Of a stretch of 64,000 bases of DNA, positions 8,561 through 16,275 are shown piece by piece; the stretch's first letter is position 1, and each line of letters starts with the position of its first letter. Source of the stretch: Micavibrio sp. TMED2. GTDB lineage: Bacteria; Pseudomonadota; Alphaproteobacteria; TMED2. The notes below the pieces were generated by a model. It did no database searches. It was not told where the DNA came from and saw only the letters and a program-made list of their open reading frames with translations. Location of the stretch: positions 71,609 to 135,608 of the forward strand of contig NHBH01000009.1 in NCBI GenBank assembly GCA_002168225.1. The letters are read 5' to 3'. The position numbers and the translations under genes are program-made.

Positions 8561-9061
8561 TTACGCGGCTTTCGACAGAACTTTTTCCAGCTTGGTTGCT
8601 GCTGCTTCCTCGTCGATATCCTCAACGGCGGCAACTTCACGGGCCAGACGCTCAAGGGCAGCCTGATAGATCTGACGTTCGCTGTAGGACTGCTCGCCCT
8701 GCTCGGTGTTACGCTTCAGATCGCGCAGCACTTCGGCGATGGATACAGGGTCGCCTGAATTGATCTTGGCTTCGTATTCCTGTGCCCGACGGCTCCACAT
8801 GGTGCGACGAACGCGTGCACGGCCCTGCAGGGTCGACAGCGCTGATTTCAGGCGCTCTTTGGAGCTGAGGCGACGCAGACCGGAATTTTTGGCTTTCTGG
8901 ACCGGCAGCTTGAGGCGCATACGCTCTTGCTTGAAGGTAATGGTGTACAGGGTGAGGTTCTCACCGCCGATAACAGTGGTTTCAATACCTTCCACGGTGC
9001 CGACACCATGGGCTGGGTAAACGACCATATCACCTTGGTTAAATTCTTGTTCCTGGCTCAT
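8561..9061 (-). CDS. carD: CarD/CdnL family transcriptional regulator
   Basis: This 166-residue protein is a CarD-type RNA polymerase-binding factor, which in other bacteria stabilises open promoter complexes, notably at rRNA promoters. The N-terminal RNA-polymerase-interacting Tudor-like domain is visible as FNQGDMVVYPAHGVGTVEGI. The helical C-terminal DNA-binding domain includes RRTMWSRRAQEYEAKI. I chose the ATG at 9061 because it gives the usual family length and follows GAGCAGGGA. An in-frame ATG at 9118 would add a Gln/Ser/Glu-rich leader of 19 residues. It has its own terminator downstream and a long leader upstream. Confidence 0.95.
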   Translation of the reverse strand: MSQEQEFNQGDMVVYPAHGVGTVEGIETTVIGGENLTLYTITFKQERMRLKLPVQKAKNSGLRRLSSKERLKSALSTLQGRARVRRTMWSRRAQEYEAKINSGDPVSIAEVLRDLKRNTEQGEQSYSERQIYQAALERLAREVAAVEDIDEEAAATKLEKVLSKAA

Positions 9062-9629
9062 TCCCTGCTCACTCTCACTCTGTTGGTCGGTCGCGGCACC
9101 GGTTTGACCCATCCGCATGACCAGCTGTTAAACCCAAAAACCTTCTTCACCCGACCGGCACATTACGGCGCATTGTCAGGTTATGAATGAATCCTGATAT
9201 TCGGCTTACCGCACGGTATTGGACGCGATCATCATCTGATCGGTTCAGTCACCATGCGGGGCTGACGTGTGTAGCTGTGGGCGTTATCTTTTGCTGCGCA
9301 CCTGTTTGCATCGACTTCCCGAGGTGTGAACTGCGTTCTCGCAGGGTAAGATCGGCTTCGCCAATCCGGGATAATGCAACATCATGTTCATCGACTGTAC
9401 GCGCTGTTATTCACCCAAAGCAGGAACGAATATACGCTTTTTACAGAAAAATGACAATCCATGGTGCGGCGCGCAAACAAATGTCTGATTGCCCTCGCCA
9501 CACTCTTAAGATTGCAGAAAAGCGCGAAAGTGCAAAATACAGTCGAAACACGAGATGAAAGTTTCATGCCTGTCATGAAACCGGCGCATAACTCGTCAGG
9601 CCGGTTTACCCTGAAGGTGGCAGAAATCC
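9062..9629. other. 568-bp intergenic region between carD and fdxA
   Basis: No convincing gene is present. Short open frames on both strands, such as 9187-9558 on the plus strand, have Cys/Arg-rich translations that look like no protein family and lack ribosome sites. The stretch must contain the carD promoter near 9100-9300 and the 3' end of the fdxA transcript. Near 9561-9607 there are two overlapping inverted repeats, listed separately. I do not recognise a structured RNA such as 6S RNA or a tRNA here. Confidence 0.6.
9561..9607 (-). terminator. Overlapping inverted repeats downstream of fdxA
   Basis: Two hairpins share bases. One is AAACCGGC at 9578-9585 pairing with GCCGGTTT at 9600-9607. 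The other is GTTTCATG at 9561-9568 pairing with CATGAAAC at 9574-9581 across a 5-nt loop. They lie 20-70 nt after the fdxA stop on the minus strand. Neither is followed by a strong T-run (TTTCATC follows the second), so the terminator call is tentative; they could also be mutually exclusive RNA structures or a protein-binding palindrome. Confidence 0.4.
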
Positions 9630-9968
9630 TTAATTGCCCTCGCCGGGATTAGCGCTGAAGTACTTCTTGTACTTGTCGGATTCGTTCTGCATCTCATCGG
9701 CATCGGCCGGGGCATCGAGTTTGCCGGTGATGTTCGGCCATTTCTCGGAATAGTCGCGATTGAGTTCGAGCCACTTCTCCGCTTCCGGGTCGGTATCGGG
9801 CAGAATTGCTTCCGCCGGGCATTCCGGTTCACAGACGCCGCAGTCGATACATTCATCCGGGTGGATGACCAGCATGTTCTCTCCCTCGTAGAAGCAGTCT
9901 ACGGGGCATACTTCAACACAATCGGTGTATTTGCAGCGGATGCAGCTCTCGGTCACCACATAGGTCAT
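9630..9968 (-). CDS. fdxA: Ferredoxin FdxA, 7Fe (3Fe-4S/4Fe-4S) type
   Basis: The 112-residue protein begins [23 protein letters not shown], whose cysteine spacing (C-x7-C-x3-CP, with an additional Cys in CIRC) is that of the FdxA-type seven-iron ferredoxin. The second cluster binding set is [12 protein letters not shown]. The C-terminal half ([16 protein letters not shown]) is the helical extension found in this family, and the length is normal. It carries electrons in the cytoplasm; the partner is not shown here. The neighbourhood CarD-FdxA-S4 protein-helicase is one I know from alphaproteobacteria. Confidence 0.96.
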   Translation of the reverse strand: MTYVVTESCIRCKYTDCVEVCPVDCFYEGENMLVIHPDECIDCGVCEPECPAEAILPDTDPEAEKWLELNRDYSEKWPNITGKLDAPADADEMQNESDKYKKYFSANPGEGN

Positions 9969-9989
9969 GATCGGTACTCTTGGTAAAAC

Positions 9990-10018
9990 AACCGCGCTGA
10001 CCTGATGCCAGCGCGGTT
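9990..10018 (-). terminator. Intrinsic terminator between terB-like gene and fdxA
   Basis: A perfect 10-bp inverted repeat, AACCGCGCTG at 9990-9999 and CAGCGCGGTT at 10009-10018, reads on the minus strand as a strong hairpin followed by GTTTTA. It lies 110 nt past the stop of the TerB-like gene and just upstream of fdxA, so it separates the two transcription units and implies that fdxA has its own promoter in the short stretch 9969-9989 or reads through. Confidence 0.6.
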
Positions 10019-10128
10019 ATCTGATGATGGTCATGTCATGTAATGCAGGTGTTTAAGCATCAGGCCCGGCCCGGTCAATCGCCAGTGCTGCGAAAAGTTG
10101 ACCGGGTGACCGGTTTGCCTGCCTGCAA

Positions 10129-10692
10129 TCAGGCTGCTGTGGTCGGTGCCTGCTGCATCTTCGGCGCCGGGGCGTTCTGTGCCTCGGCAGCTTCATCGAG
10201 CTCTCTCTGGTGCTGCTTCTGCCGCTCCCGGACCACGCCGAGGACAGAGGCGACGCGGGCGCGTGCCGCTGCCGGGTTGTCGGCAGGAACGTTGAGCATG
10301 CTGGCCATCTGTGACAACAGGGCCTGCTCCAGCGGGTCGAGATGGCCATCGCTGTAGACCACGTCACGGACCATGCCGAGCAGTTCCTGACGCTGACGCA
10401 GGCTCATGTTGTTCTCAAGCGTCTGGGCGGCAGTGTAGAGGCTGGCATCCTTGCCGTTCTGGTCCTGTGCCGCATCCATCAACTTCTCGGCACCTTCGTC
10501 CTGAAGGTTGAATTTGCGGCGCAGGTTGCCGAGGACGGATTGCCGCTCGGCTTCTGACATCTTGCCATCCATCTTGGCGGCATTCACGAGAAGCACTGCA
10601 GCGGCCAGCTCGGTTTCGTCAAAATCATTGACACGAGCATCGGTCAGGGCAGCTCTTTTCACCCGATCAACCAAATACGTGTACTTCGTCAT
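10129..10692 (-). CDS. TerB-family helical protein
   Basis: The 187-residue cytoplasmic protein contains a TerB/COG4103-type helical domain: LAAAVLLVNAAKMDGKMSEAE in the first half and LLGMVRDVVYSDGHLDPLEQ in the second, each with the acidic DG loop seen in this family. The C-terminal 50 residues are Ala/Gln/Glu-rich and probably disordered. TerB-like proteins have been linked to tellurite resistance and metal binding, but most are uncharacterised and I infer no specific role. I chose the ATG at 10692, preceded by AGGAG 13 nt upstream, over a longer frame from 10737. It lies downstream of the S4 protein gene on the same strand. Confidence 0.75.
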   Translation of the reverse strand: MTKYTYLVDRVKRAALTDARVNDFDETELAAAVLLVNAAKMDGKMSEAERQSVLGNLRRKFNLQDEGAEKLMDAAQDQNGKDASLYTAAQTLENNMSLRQRQELLGMVRDVVYSDGHLDPLEQALLSQMASMLNVPADNPAAARARVASVLGVVRERQKQHQRELDEAAEAQNAPAPKMQQAPTTAA

Positions 10693-10793
10693 AATAGGGG
10701 GTTTACTCCTGATTTTATTGTTATCTCTCATATCCAAGAGATGGGGAGCGACAATGAAAGTACGTCATGGTTTTTGACGAATATTTGTCGATT

Positions 10794-11207
10794 TTACTCT
10801 TTGCCGCGCAATTTCGCCAATGCCTTGCGATCCCGCGGGTTGGGGCGGGCATCGGGGCCGGTTTTGGCTGTGGCGATCGGCTTCTCGGCACTGACCCTGT
10901 CCTGCGGCAGTTTCTCCGCCGCATCGGGCGGAGCGAGGTCATCATAGCATGACTGGGCGATCGGTGCCGAACCGCGCTTGTCCGGCAGTTCGGTAACCCG
11001 AACCACGCGAATATGGTGCCCCTGCGGAAAGGTCAGGGTATCACCGATATTGACCTGATAATGCGCCTTGCTGATCAGGGTGCTGTTGACCCTGATCTTG
11101 CCGCCATTGCACATCTTGGCGGCAAGGCTGCGGGTTTTGAAAAACCGGGTATGCCAAAGCCATTTATCAAGCCGCATCTTGCCGGGCTCTTCGGCGGCCT
11201 TGGTCAT
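10794..11207 (-). CDS. S4-domain RNA-binding protein (Hsp15/HslR-like)
   Basis: The 137-residue protein starts with a clear S4 RNA-binding domain, MRLDKWLWHTRFFKTRSLA, then GGKIRVNSTLISKAHYQVNIGDTLTF. A Lys/Arg/Pro-rich tail follows (NPRDRKALAKLRGKE). Hsp15 binds 50S subunits that carry a stranded nascent peptide; a similar ribosome or RNA role is likely. It starts 6 nt after the stop of the RNA helicase gene, so the two are almost surely co-translated from one mRNA, which fits a joint RNA-metabolism role. Confidence 0.9.
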   Translation of the reverse strand: MTKAAEEPGKMRLDKWLWHTRFFKTRSLAAKMCNGGKIRVNSTLISKAHYQVNIGDTLTFPQGHHIRVVRVTELPDKRGSAPIAQSCYDDLAPPDAAEKLPQDRVSAEKPIATAKTGPDARPNPRDRKALAKLRGKE

Positions 11208-11213
11208 ACGCGA

Positions 11214-14200
11214 TCAGTCTTTCTTGTCACTGTCGGCATTGCCCTGTTGCAGGGCGCGCAGTTTCTCAAATGGTGAGTAGGTCATCGGATTGCTGTCACC
11301 GGCAAAGCTCTGTTGCTTGCCCTTGCTGCCGCCGCGACGATCCGAACGGCCGTGTTTCCCGCCACCTTCAGCTTTCTTGCCGGGCTTCTTGCGGTCATGA
11401 CGCGGGGCATCGCCGCCGCCACTGCTGCCATGCTGCTTTTTGGCCTTCGGTGCACGATCCTGTGGCGGGCGATTGCCGCGCGGACCGCCAAGCCGTGGCT
11501 TGGTCAGCCGGAAGCGAACCTGTGGCGGCTTCGCAGCCTCCGCAGTGCTGTCGGTGGCCGGTTTGGCCGGGTCTTCGCTCGGCTCGGTCGGTGGCGCCTC
11601 GGTCGGCTGGTCGGGGATAACCGGATTGGATGGGGTCTCCGGCGGTACCTCACTCGGCTGGCCTGGCGGGGTTTCCGCTGGCTGGTCCGGCATAGCCGGG
11701 GTCTCGGATGGCTGGCCACCCGGTACCTCTGATGCCTGAATAACCGGCATTTCAGGCGGGGTGCCGGTCGGGATGGTGTCGCCGGTAATTGCTGTCTGTT
11801 GTTGTGCCATATCCTCTGCAGCCGTTGTTTCGTTGCCTGTTTCAACAACGGTTGGGGCGGCTTCGGGTTCCGGTGGCAGTTCCTGATAGCCGAGCGAGGT
11901 CAGCACGGCTTTCAGATCATCGAGCGTGCAGCCGAGCAGTTCAGCCCATGAATTGTCCATCACGGCAATATTGCCGGTGGCGCTGTCATGCAGCTTGGAA
12001 ATCACCCGATCGAGGATTTCCATGCGGACGGCCAGCGGGCCAACCACAGGATAGCCGATCATGTTGTAGAACAGGTGCGGCACACCCTCGGTCGGCTTCA
12101 CCGATGTCCGGCCATTGGCAGGCACGGGAGCGGGCAGATTGCGGCCCTGGTGCAGAGACCAGAGCAATGCCCGCAGATTGACCGCATGGGTCTTGCCCAG
12201 CTTCGGAATAAAGGCATGGAGCGGACCAAGGCGGATGCCGACCCGGTGCAAGGCGCGGCGGTCATCCTTTTCCAGATTGCTGATCAGGTCCTCGACCTTG
12301 TAGCGCGGCTGGCTGCCGAGACCCTCGAAGACCTGAAAGGCAATGCCACGGGCGGCACCGGTTGCCTCAACCTTCTCACAGGCGAGCAGTGGGCCGAGGA
12401 TTTCCTCGATATGGGCACGGATGAACTTTTCCAGCCGTTGCTGGATCTGGTCGCGCTGGCCGCCATCGAGCAGCTCGGTCGGCAGTATCTCGATCTTCGG
12501 TCGCAGGGCGTCCTCACCGGCTGCCAGTCTGGCGACCGGGGCCTTGCGCCATGCGATATAGCCATCGGCAGCGAGGTCGAACATGCCGTCCACATCGTTG
12601 CAGCAGGCCTGAACCCGGCGCTGTATCTCGTCAACCAGTGCCTTGCGGGCAGCGGTCTGGATCGCTGGTGCGTCGCCAACTGCGGCTTCGCTGTCTTCTA
12701 CAAACCGGAAGCCTTTCAGCTCGCCGACAAATTCACCTTCCACAAGAACCTCACCGTTCTGTCTTACTGCCCCTGTAAGGGGCGTGCCTGATTGCAGGTG
12801 TCGTAATAGAGATGCTGAGCGTTTATCAACAAAACGCTGCGTAAGTCGATCATGAAGCGCATCTGATAGCTGATCTTCTAGCGCTCGGCTACGTTCCTGC
12901 CAGTGTATCGGGTCATCAAGCCAGTTTTCACGATGGGCAATATAGGTCCATGTGCGCACATGGGCAATGCGGGCCATCAGCGTATCGATATCGCCGTCGG
13001 TACGTTCCAGCTTGCTCAGGTGATCGGCGACCCAGTCATGGGGCAGGCGCTCACTGCCCTGAGACAGATGGGTATAGATCTGGGTCAGCAGGCGCAGATG
13101 GGCATCGGACAGGGTATTGCGGAAATCCGGTATCTGGCAGACATCCCAGAGGCGCTTGACCTGATGCTGTGTGGTGGCACGCCCGGCGATGGTCGTGTCC
13201 TGTGACAGGGATTTCAGCGCCAGATGATCCTCGGCATCGCGGATACGGATCAGTTCCGGTGCCTCCGCATGCAGGTCGAGGCTGCGCAACAGGGCGGCTG
13301 TGCTGCGAAAATCGAGATTGTTGTTGCGCCATGAAATCTTGTGCACCGGGTCAAAGCGATGCTCCTCGATCGCCTCCACCTGTTCCTCGCTGAACGGCTT
13401 GGCATTGGCAGTGGTGCCGAAGGTGCCATCGGTGATGTGGCGTCCGGCCCGTCCGGCGATCTGGGCGATTTCGTGGTTATAGAGGCGGCGGCGGTTATGG
13501 CCGTCGAATTTGGTCAGCCCGGCGAAGGCCACATGGGTCACATCCATGTTGAGGCCCATGCCGATGGCATCGGTCGCGACGAGGTAATCGACCTCGCCCG
13601 ACTGATACATGGCGACCTGCGCATTTCGTGTACGTGGGCTGAGGGCACCCAGCACGACCGCCGTCCCGCCGCGATGCCGCCTTACGAGTTCGGCCAGCGC
13701 ATAGACATCGGCGGCGGAGAAGGCGACCGCTGCCGAGCGGCGCGGCAGGCGCGTTACCTTCTGGAACCCGGTATGGGTCAGGGTCGAGAAGCGCGGCCGT
13801 CCGATAATCTCCGCTTCCGGCACCAGCGAGCGGATCAGGTTGGTCATGGTCGCGGCACCGAGGAACATGGTCTCGGACGTGCCCCGGCAATGCAGCAACC
13901 GGTCGGTGAAGATGTGGCCGCGATCAGGATCGGCGCAGAGCTGCACCTCGTCCAGCGCGACAAAGGCCAGTGCCTTTTCCACCGGCATTGATTCGGTTGT
14001 GCACAGGAAATACCGGGCGCCCGGTGGGACAATGCGTTCCTCACCGGTGATCAGGGCGGTCAGGTGCCGACCCTTCATCTCGCAGACTCGGTCGTAGTTT
14101 TCCCGCGCCAGAAGCCGCAGGGGAAAGCCGATCATCCCGCTGTCATGGGCCACAAGCCGCTCGATGGCAAAGTGGGTCTTGCCGGTATTGGTCGGACCCA

Positions 14201-14255
14201 GAACCGCCGTGATACGCGGATCGTCCCGGAAATGCTGGCCTATACTCTGGGACAT
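11214..14255 (-). CDS. SUV3/MgpS-like DExH RNA helicase with long C-terminal tail
   Basis: This 1013-residue protein has a superfamily 2 helicase core: Walker A GPTNTGKT at 20-27, the DExH box as ALDEVQ, SAT-like GAATMTNLI, and motif VI as QIAGRAGRHITDGTFG. The helicase core and following region resemble mitochondrial SUV3 and its alphaproteobacterial relatives, which unwind RNA with ATP. After about residue 790 comes a Pro/Glu/Ser/Thr-rich segment of near-repeats (PSETP, QPAETPP, QPSEVPP), then a Lys/Arg/Gly-rich tail likely to bind RNA, and a final conserved-looking YSPFEKLRALQQ. Gene order and 6-nt spacing tie it to the S4 protein. Confidence 0.92.
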   Translation of the reverse strand: MSQSIGQHFRDDPRITAVLGPTNTGKTHFAIERLVAHDSGMIGFPLRLLARENYDRVCEMKGRHLTALITGEERIVPPGARYFLCTTESMPVEKALAFVALDEVQLCADPDRGHIFTDRLLHCRGTSETMFLGAATMTNLIRSLVPEAEIIGRPRFSTLTHTGFQKVTRLPRRSAAVAFSAADVYALAELVRRHRGGTAVVLGALSPRTRNAQVAMYQSGEVDYLVATDAIGMGLNMDVTHVAFAGLTKFDGHNRRRLYNHEIAQIAGRAGRHITDGTFGTTANAKPFSEEQVEAIEEHRFDPVHKISWRNNNLDFRSTAALLRSLDLHAEAPELIRIRDAEDHLALKSLSQDTTIAGRATTQHQVKRLWDVCQIPDFRNTLSDAHLRLLTQIYTHLSQGSERLPHDWVADHLSKLERTDGDIDTLMARIAHVRTWTYIAHRENWLDDPIHWQERSRALEDQLSDALHDRLTQRFVDKRSASLLRHLQSGTPLTGAVRQNGEVLVEGEFVGELKGFRFVEDSEAAVGDAPAIQTAARKALVDEIQRRVQACCNDVDGMFDLAADGYIAWRKAPVARLAAGEDALRPKIEILPTELLDGGQRDQIQQRLEKFIRAHIEEILGPLLACEKVEATGAARGIAFQVFEGLGSQPRYKVEDLISNLEKDDRRALHRVGIRLGPLHAFIPKLGKTHAVNLRALLWSLHQGRNLPAPVPANGRTSVKPTEGVPHLFYNMIGYPVVGPLAVRMEILDRVISKLHDSATGNIAVMDNSWAELLGCTLDDLKAVLTSLGYQELPPEPEAAPTVVETGNETTAAEDMAQQQTAITGDTIPTGTPPEMPVIQASEVPGGQPSETPAMPDQPAETPPGQPSEVPPETPSNPVIPDQPTEAPPTEPSEDPAKPATDSTAEAAKPPQVRFRLTKPRLGGPRGNRPPQDRAPKAKKQHGSSGGGDAPRHDRKKPGKKAEGGGKHGRSDRRGGSKGKQQSFAGDSNPMTYSPFEKLRALQQGNADSDKKD

Positions 14256-14441
14256 GGGTGCGGTTGCGATTGGTGGGAAAGGGGTAATTTGCTAGGCAAG
14301 GGCTATATCCTGACCCGAAAACACGCCATAAACATGGGGTAGGGCAGGAAATATGCGATAGCTAATGCGATATATTGGTTATCAGCACCAGCATTAAGGC
14401 CGCAAGGCCCAGTGGAATATCCGGTGGATATCCGGTTGAGT

Positions 14442-16154
14442 ATGGAGATGGTTGTGCGCAAAACGCGTTTGAACACTGTGTGGAATGGCGGTCAGGGACG
14501 ACCGGGTTGGTTGTTTCCCCGGTTGTTCGGGTGTGCCCTGCTGGTTGCTGCATCACAAGCTGCTGCTCCATACGCTTTGGCCGCCGCTGAATCCGGTGCT
14601 GGCGATGTCCGCGTTGCGCAACTCGGTGGTGCCGCGAGTGAGCCGGGGCGGGCGCCGGAGCCCAATGACGCCGGTGCCGTTGCCATCCGGCAGGCGGTTG
14701 AACGCTGGCTGCTCGATTTCTTTCCGCCCGACAGCCCCGGCGGGCAGGCGGTCATCCTGCAGGGACAGGTGATCGTCGAGCCGTTCGGTGAGCGCTATGC
14801 GGTAACCCTGCCTGATATTACTCTCAATCTCGGCTCGGGCATGGTGATGCCGATCGGGACCATTACCCTGTCACTGACGCCCCAGACGCCGGTAACCTAT
14901 CGGGTGGCCATGCGCCTGCCGCTGCCGTTTCCGATCCTTGATGATACGGGGACGGAGATTGGCCGCTTTGATATGGCCGGTCAGCGTGTGCGCGGTGTCT
15001 GGGACACCCGGTTCGAGACCCTGACCGGTCTTGATGCCGTGTTCAGTGATATTGTGGTCCAGAGCAGCCTCGTCGACGGTGATCCGGTGGCGCTGTTCAC
15101 GATGGGCGAGCTTGATATCCAGAGCACGCTCGATGTTGATGACTATTTGCACCTGACCGGCCCGTCGAAACTGACTGCTGCCCGGATCGAGATCAAGGAT
15201 GAGGACGGTAATCGCCTGACCTATATCGAGAATCTGGTCTCCGAAACCGAGGTGCGCAGCTTCGATATGGTGAACATGAACCGGTTTGCCCGCCGGTTCC
15301 AGTCACTGGCCCAGGCTTTTATCCCGAGCCCGGAAGGCGAATTGCCCGACCGGGAGACGACAGACCTGCTCCTCGACCAGCTGCGTCGGGAATTGCTCGA
15401 TCTGCCAAGCCTGATGTCCGATGCCGGTGGTGCGGTGACGATCAACGGTCTCGTGGTCAATGATCCGGTAACCAGCCGTGGCTATTCGGTGGATGAGATT
15501 GTCTACAGCATACTTGTGCGTGGTATGAATGAGGAAACCAGCCGGATCAATGCACAGTATGGCCATACCGGACTGGTCTCGCTGCCAGCCCCGCCAGCCC
15601 CGGACCTGACGCCGGATGAAATCTCGTTCGAGCTCGATGTCGAGGGAATTCCGAACAGTCAGCTCTGGGATATCATCACCCAGATACCGAATGACATGTC
15701 GCTCTATGGTGCCCTGCCGGGTGCCAATTTCGGCCTGGAAAAGCTGTTTCATGTACTGGCCGTTGCCGGTACCTCGATCTCCCTTGAGAAGGGCTATATC
15801 AATTCGGAGAAGCTGGATTCCCGGGTAACCGCTTCTGCCCTGTTCGACAATGGTGCGACCTATAAAACGGTGGCTGCTGCCAATATCCGGATGATCGGGA
15901 TGGATGAGCTGTTGCGGGACCTGTCGGCGCCGGGGGCGAACAATAACGGCAATGCGGCGACGATGCTGATCCTGCGCACCCTGCAAAGTCTTGGTACCGA
16001 GGGCGAGTTGATCGGTGGGCGCAGCAATCGGGAGTACAGCCTGCGGGTTGAGGCCAATGGCAAGATCACGCTCAATGGCCAGTCCTTTACCAATCTGATC
16101 AGCACCTTCATGGGTGAGCTTGGCCCCACGGATGGGACCGCCGCGCCCAGATAG
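14442..16154 (+). CDS. Exported protein of unknown function
   Basis: The protein has about 570 residues with an N-terminal signal-like segment (LFGCALLVAASQAAAPYALA) and is otherwise soluble and rich in beta-type sequence. I do not recognise it with certainty. Repeated patterns such as VIVEPFGERYAVTLPDITLNLG and late TASALFDNGATYKTVAAANI recall the AsmA/YdgA/DUF2125 style of periplasmic beta-rich proteins, but this is only an impression. ATGs at 14412, 14442 and 14448 are possible starts and no ribosome site decides. It is divergent from the helicase gene and precedes htpG by 121 bp; no functional link to htpG is implied. Confidence 0.7.
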   Translation: MEMVVRKTRLNTVWNGGQGRPGWLFPRLFGCALLVAASQAAAPYALAAAESGAGDVRVAQLGGAASEPGRAPEPNDAGAVAIRQAVERWLLDFFPPDSPGGQAVILQGQVIVEPFGERYAVTLPDITLNLGSGMVMPIGTITLSLTPQTPVTYRVAMRLPLPFPILDDTGTEIGRFDMAGQRVRGVWDTRFETLTGLDAVFSDIVVQSSLVDGDPVALFTMGELDIQSTLDVDDYLHLTGPSKLTAARIEIKDEDGNRLTYIENLVSETEVRSFDMVNMNRFARRFQSLAQAFIPSPEGELPDRETTDLLLDQLRRELLDLPSLMSDAGGAVTINGLVVNDPVTSRGYSVDEIVYSILVRGMNEETSRINAQYGHTGLVSLPAPPAPDLTPDEISFELDVEGIPNSQLWDIITQIPNDMSLYGALPGANFGLEKLFHVLAVAGTSISLEKGYINSEKLDSRVTASALFDNGATYKTVAAANIRMIGMDELLRDLSAPGANNNGNAATMLILRTLQSLGTEGELIGGRSNREYSLRVEANGKITLNGQSFTNLISTFMGELGPTDGTAAPR

Positions 16155-16275
16155 GACAGGGTGGTTGCCTTTCACCCATGCTTTCCCATATGACCATCAC
16201 GGCATAACCATGCCTGTTGCCGCCTTTTGTCCGGCGCAACCCGACCTTGAAGTCCAACTTAAATGGTAGTGACCC

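Noticed and set aside
9187..9558. 123-codon open frame between carD and fdxA
   Set aside because: Odd Cys/Ser/Arg/His composition, no ribosome site and no similarity that I recognise; treated as non-coding.
16248..16275. CTTGAAG just before htpG as a heat-shock -35 element
   Set aside because: Any matching -10 would fall inside the coding region; a CCCATAT at 16185-16191 lacks a properly spaced -35. No reliable sigma-32 promoter could be called.
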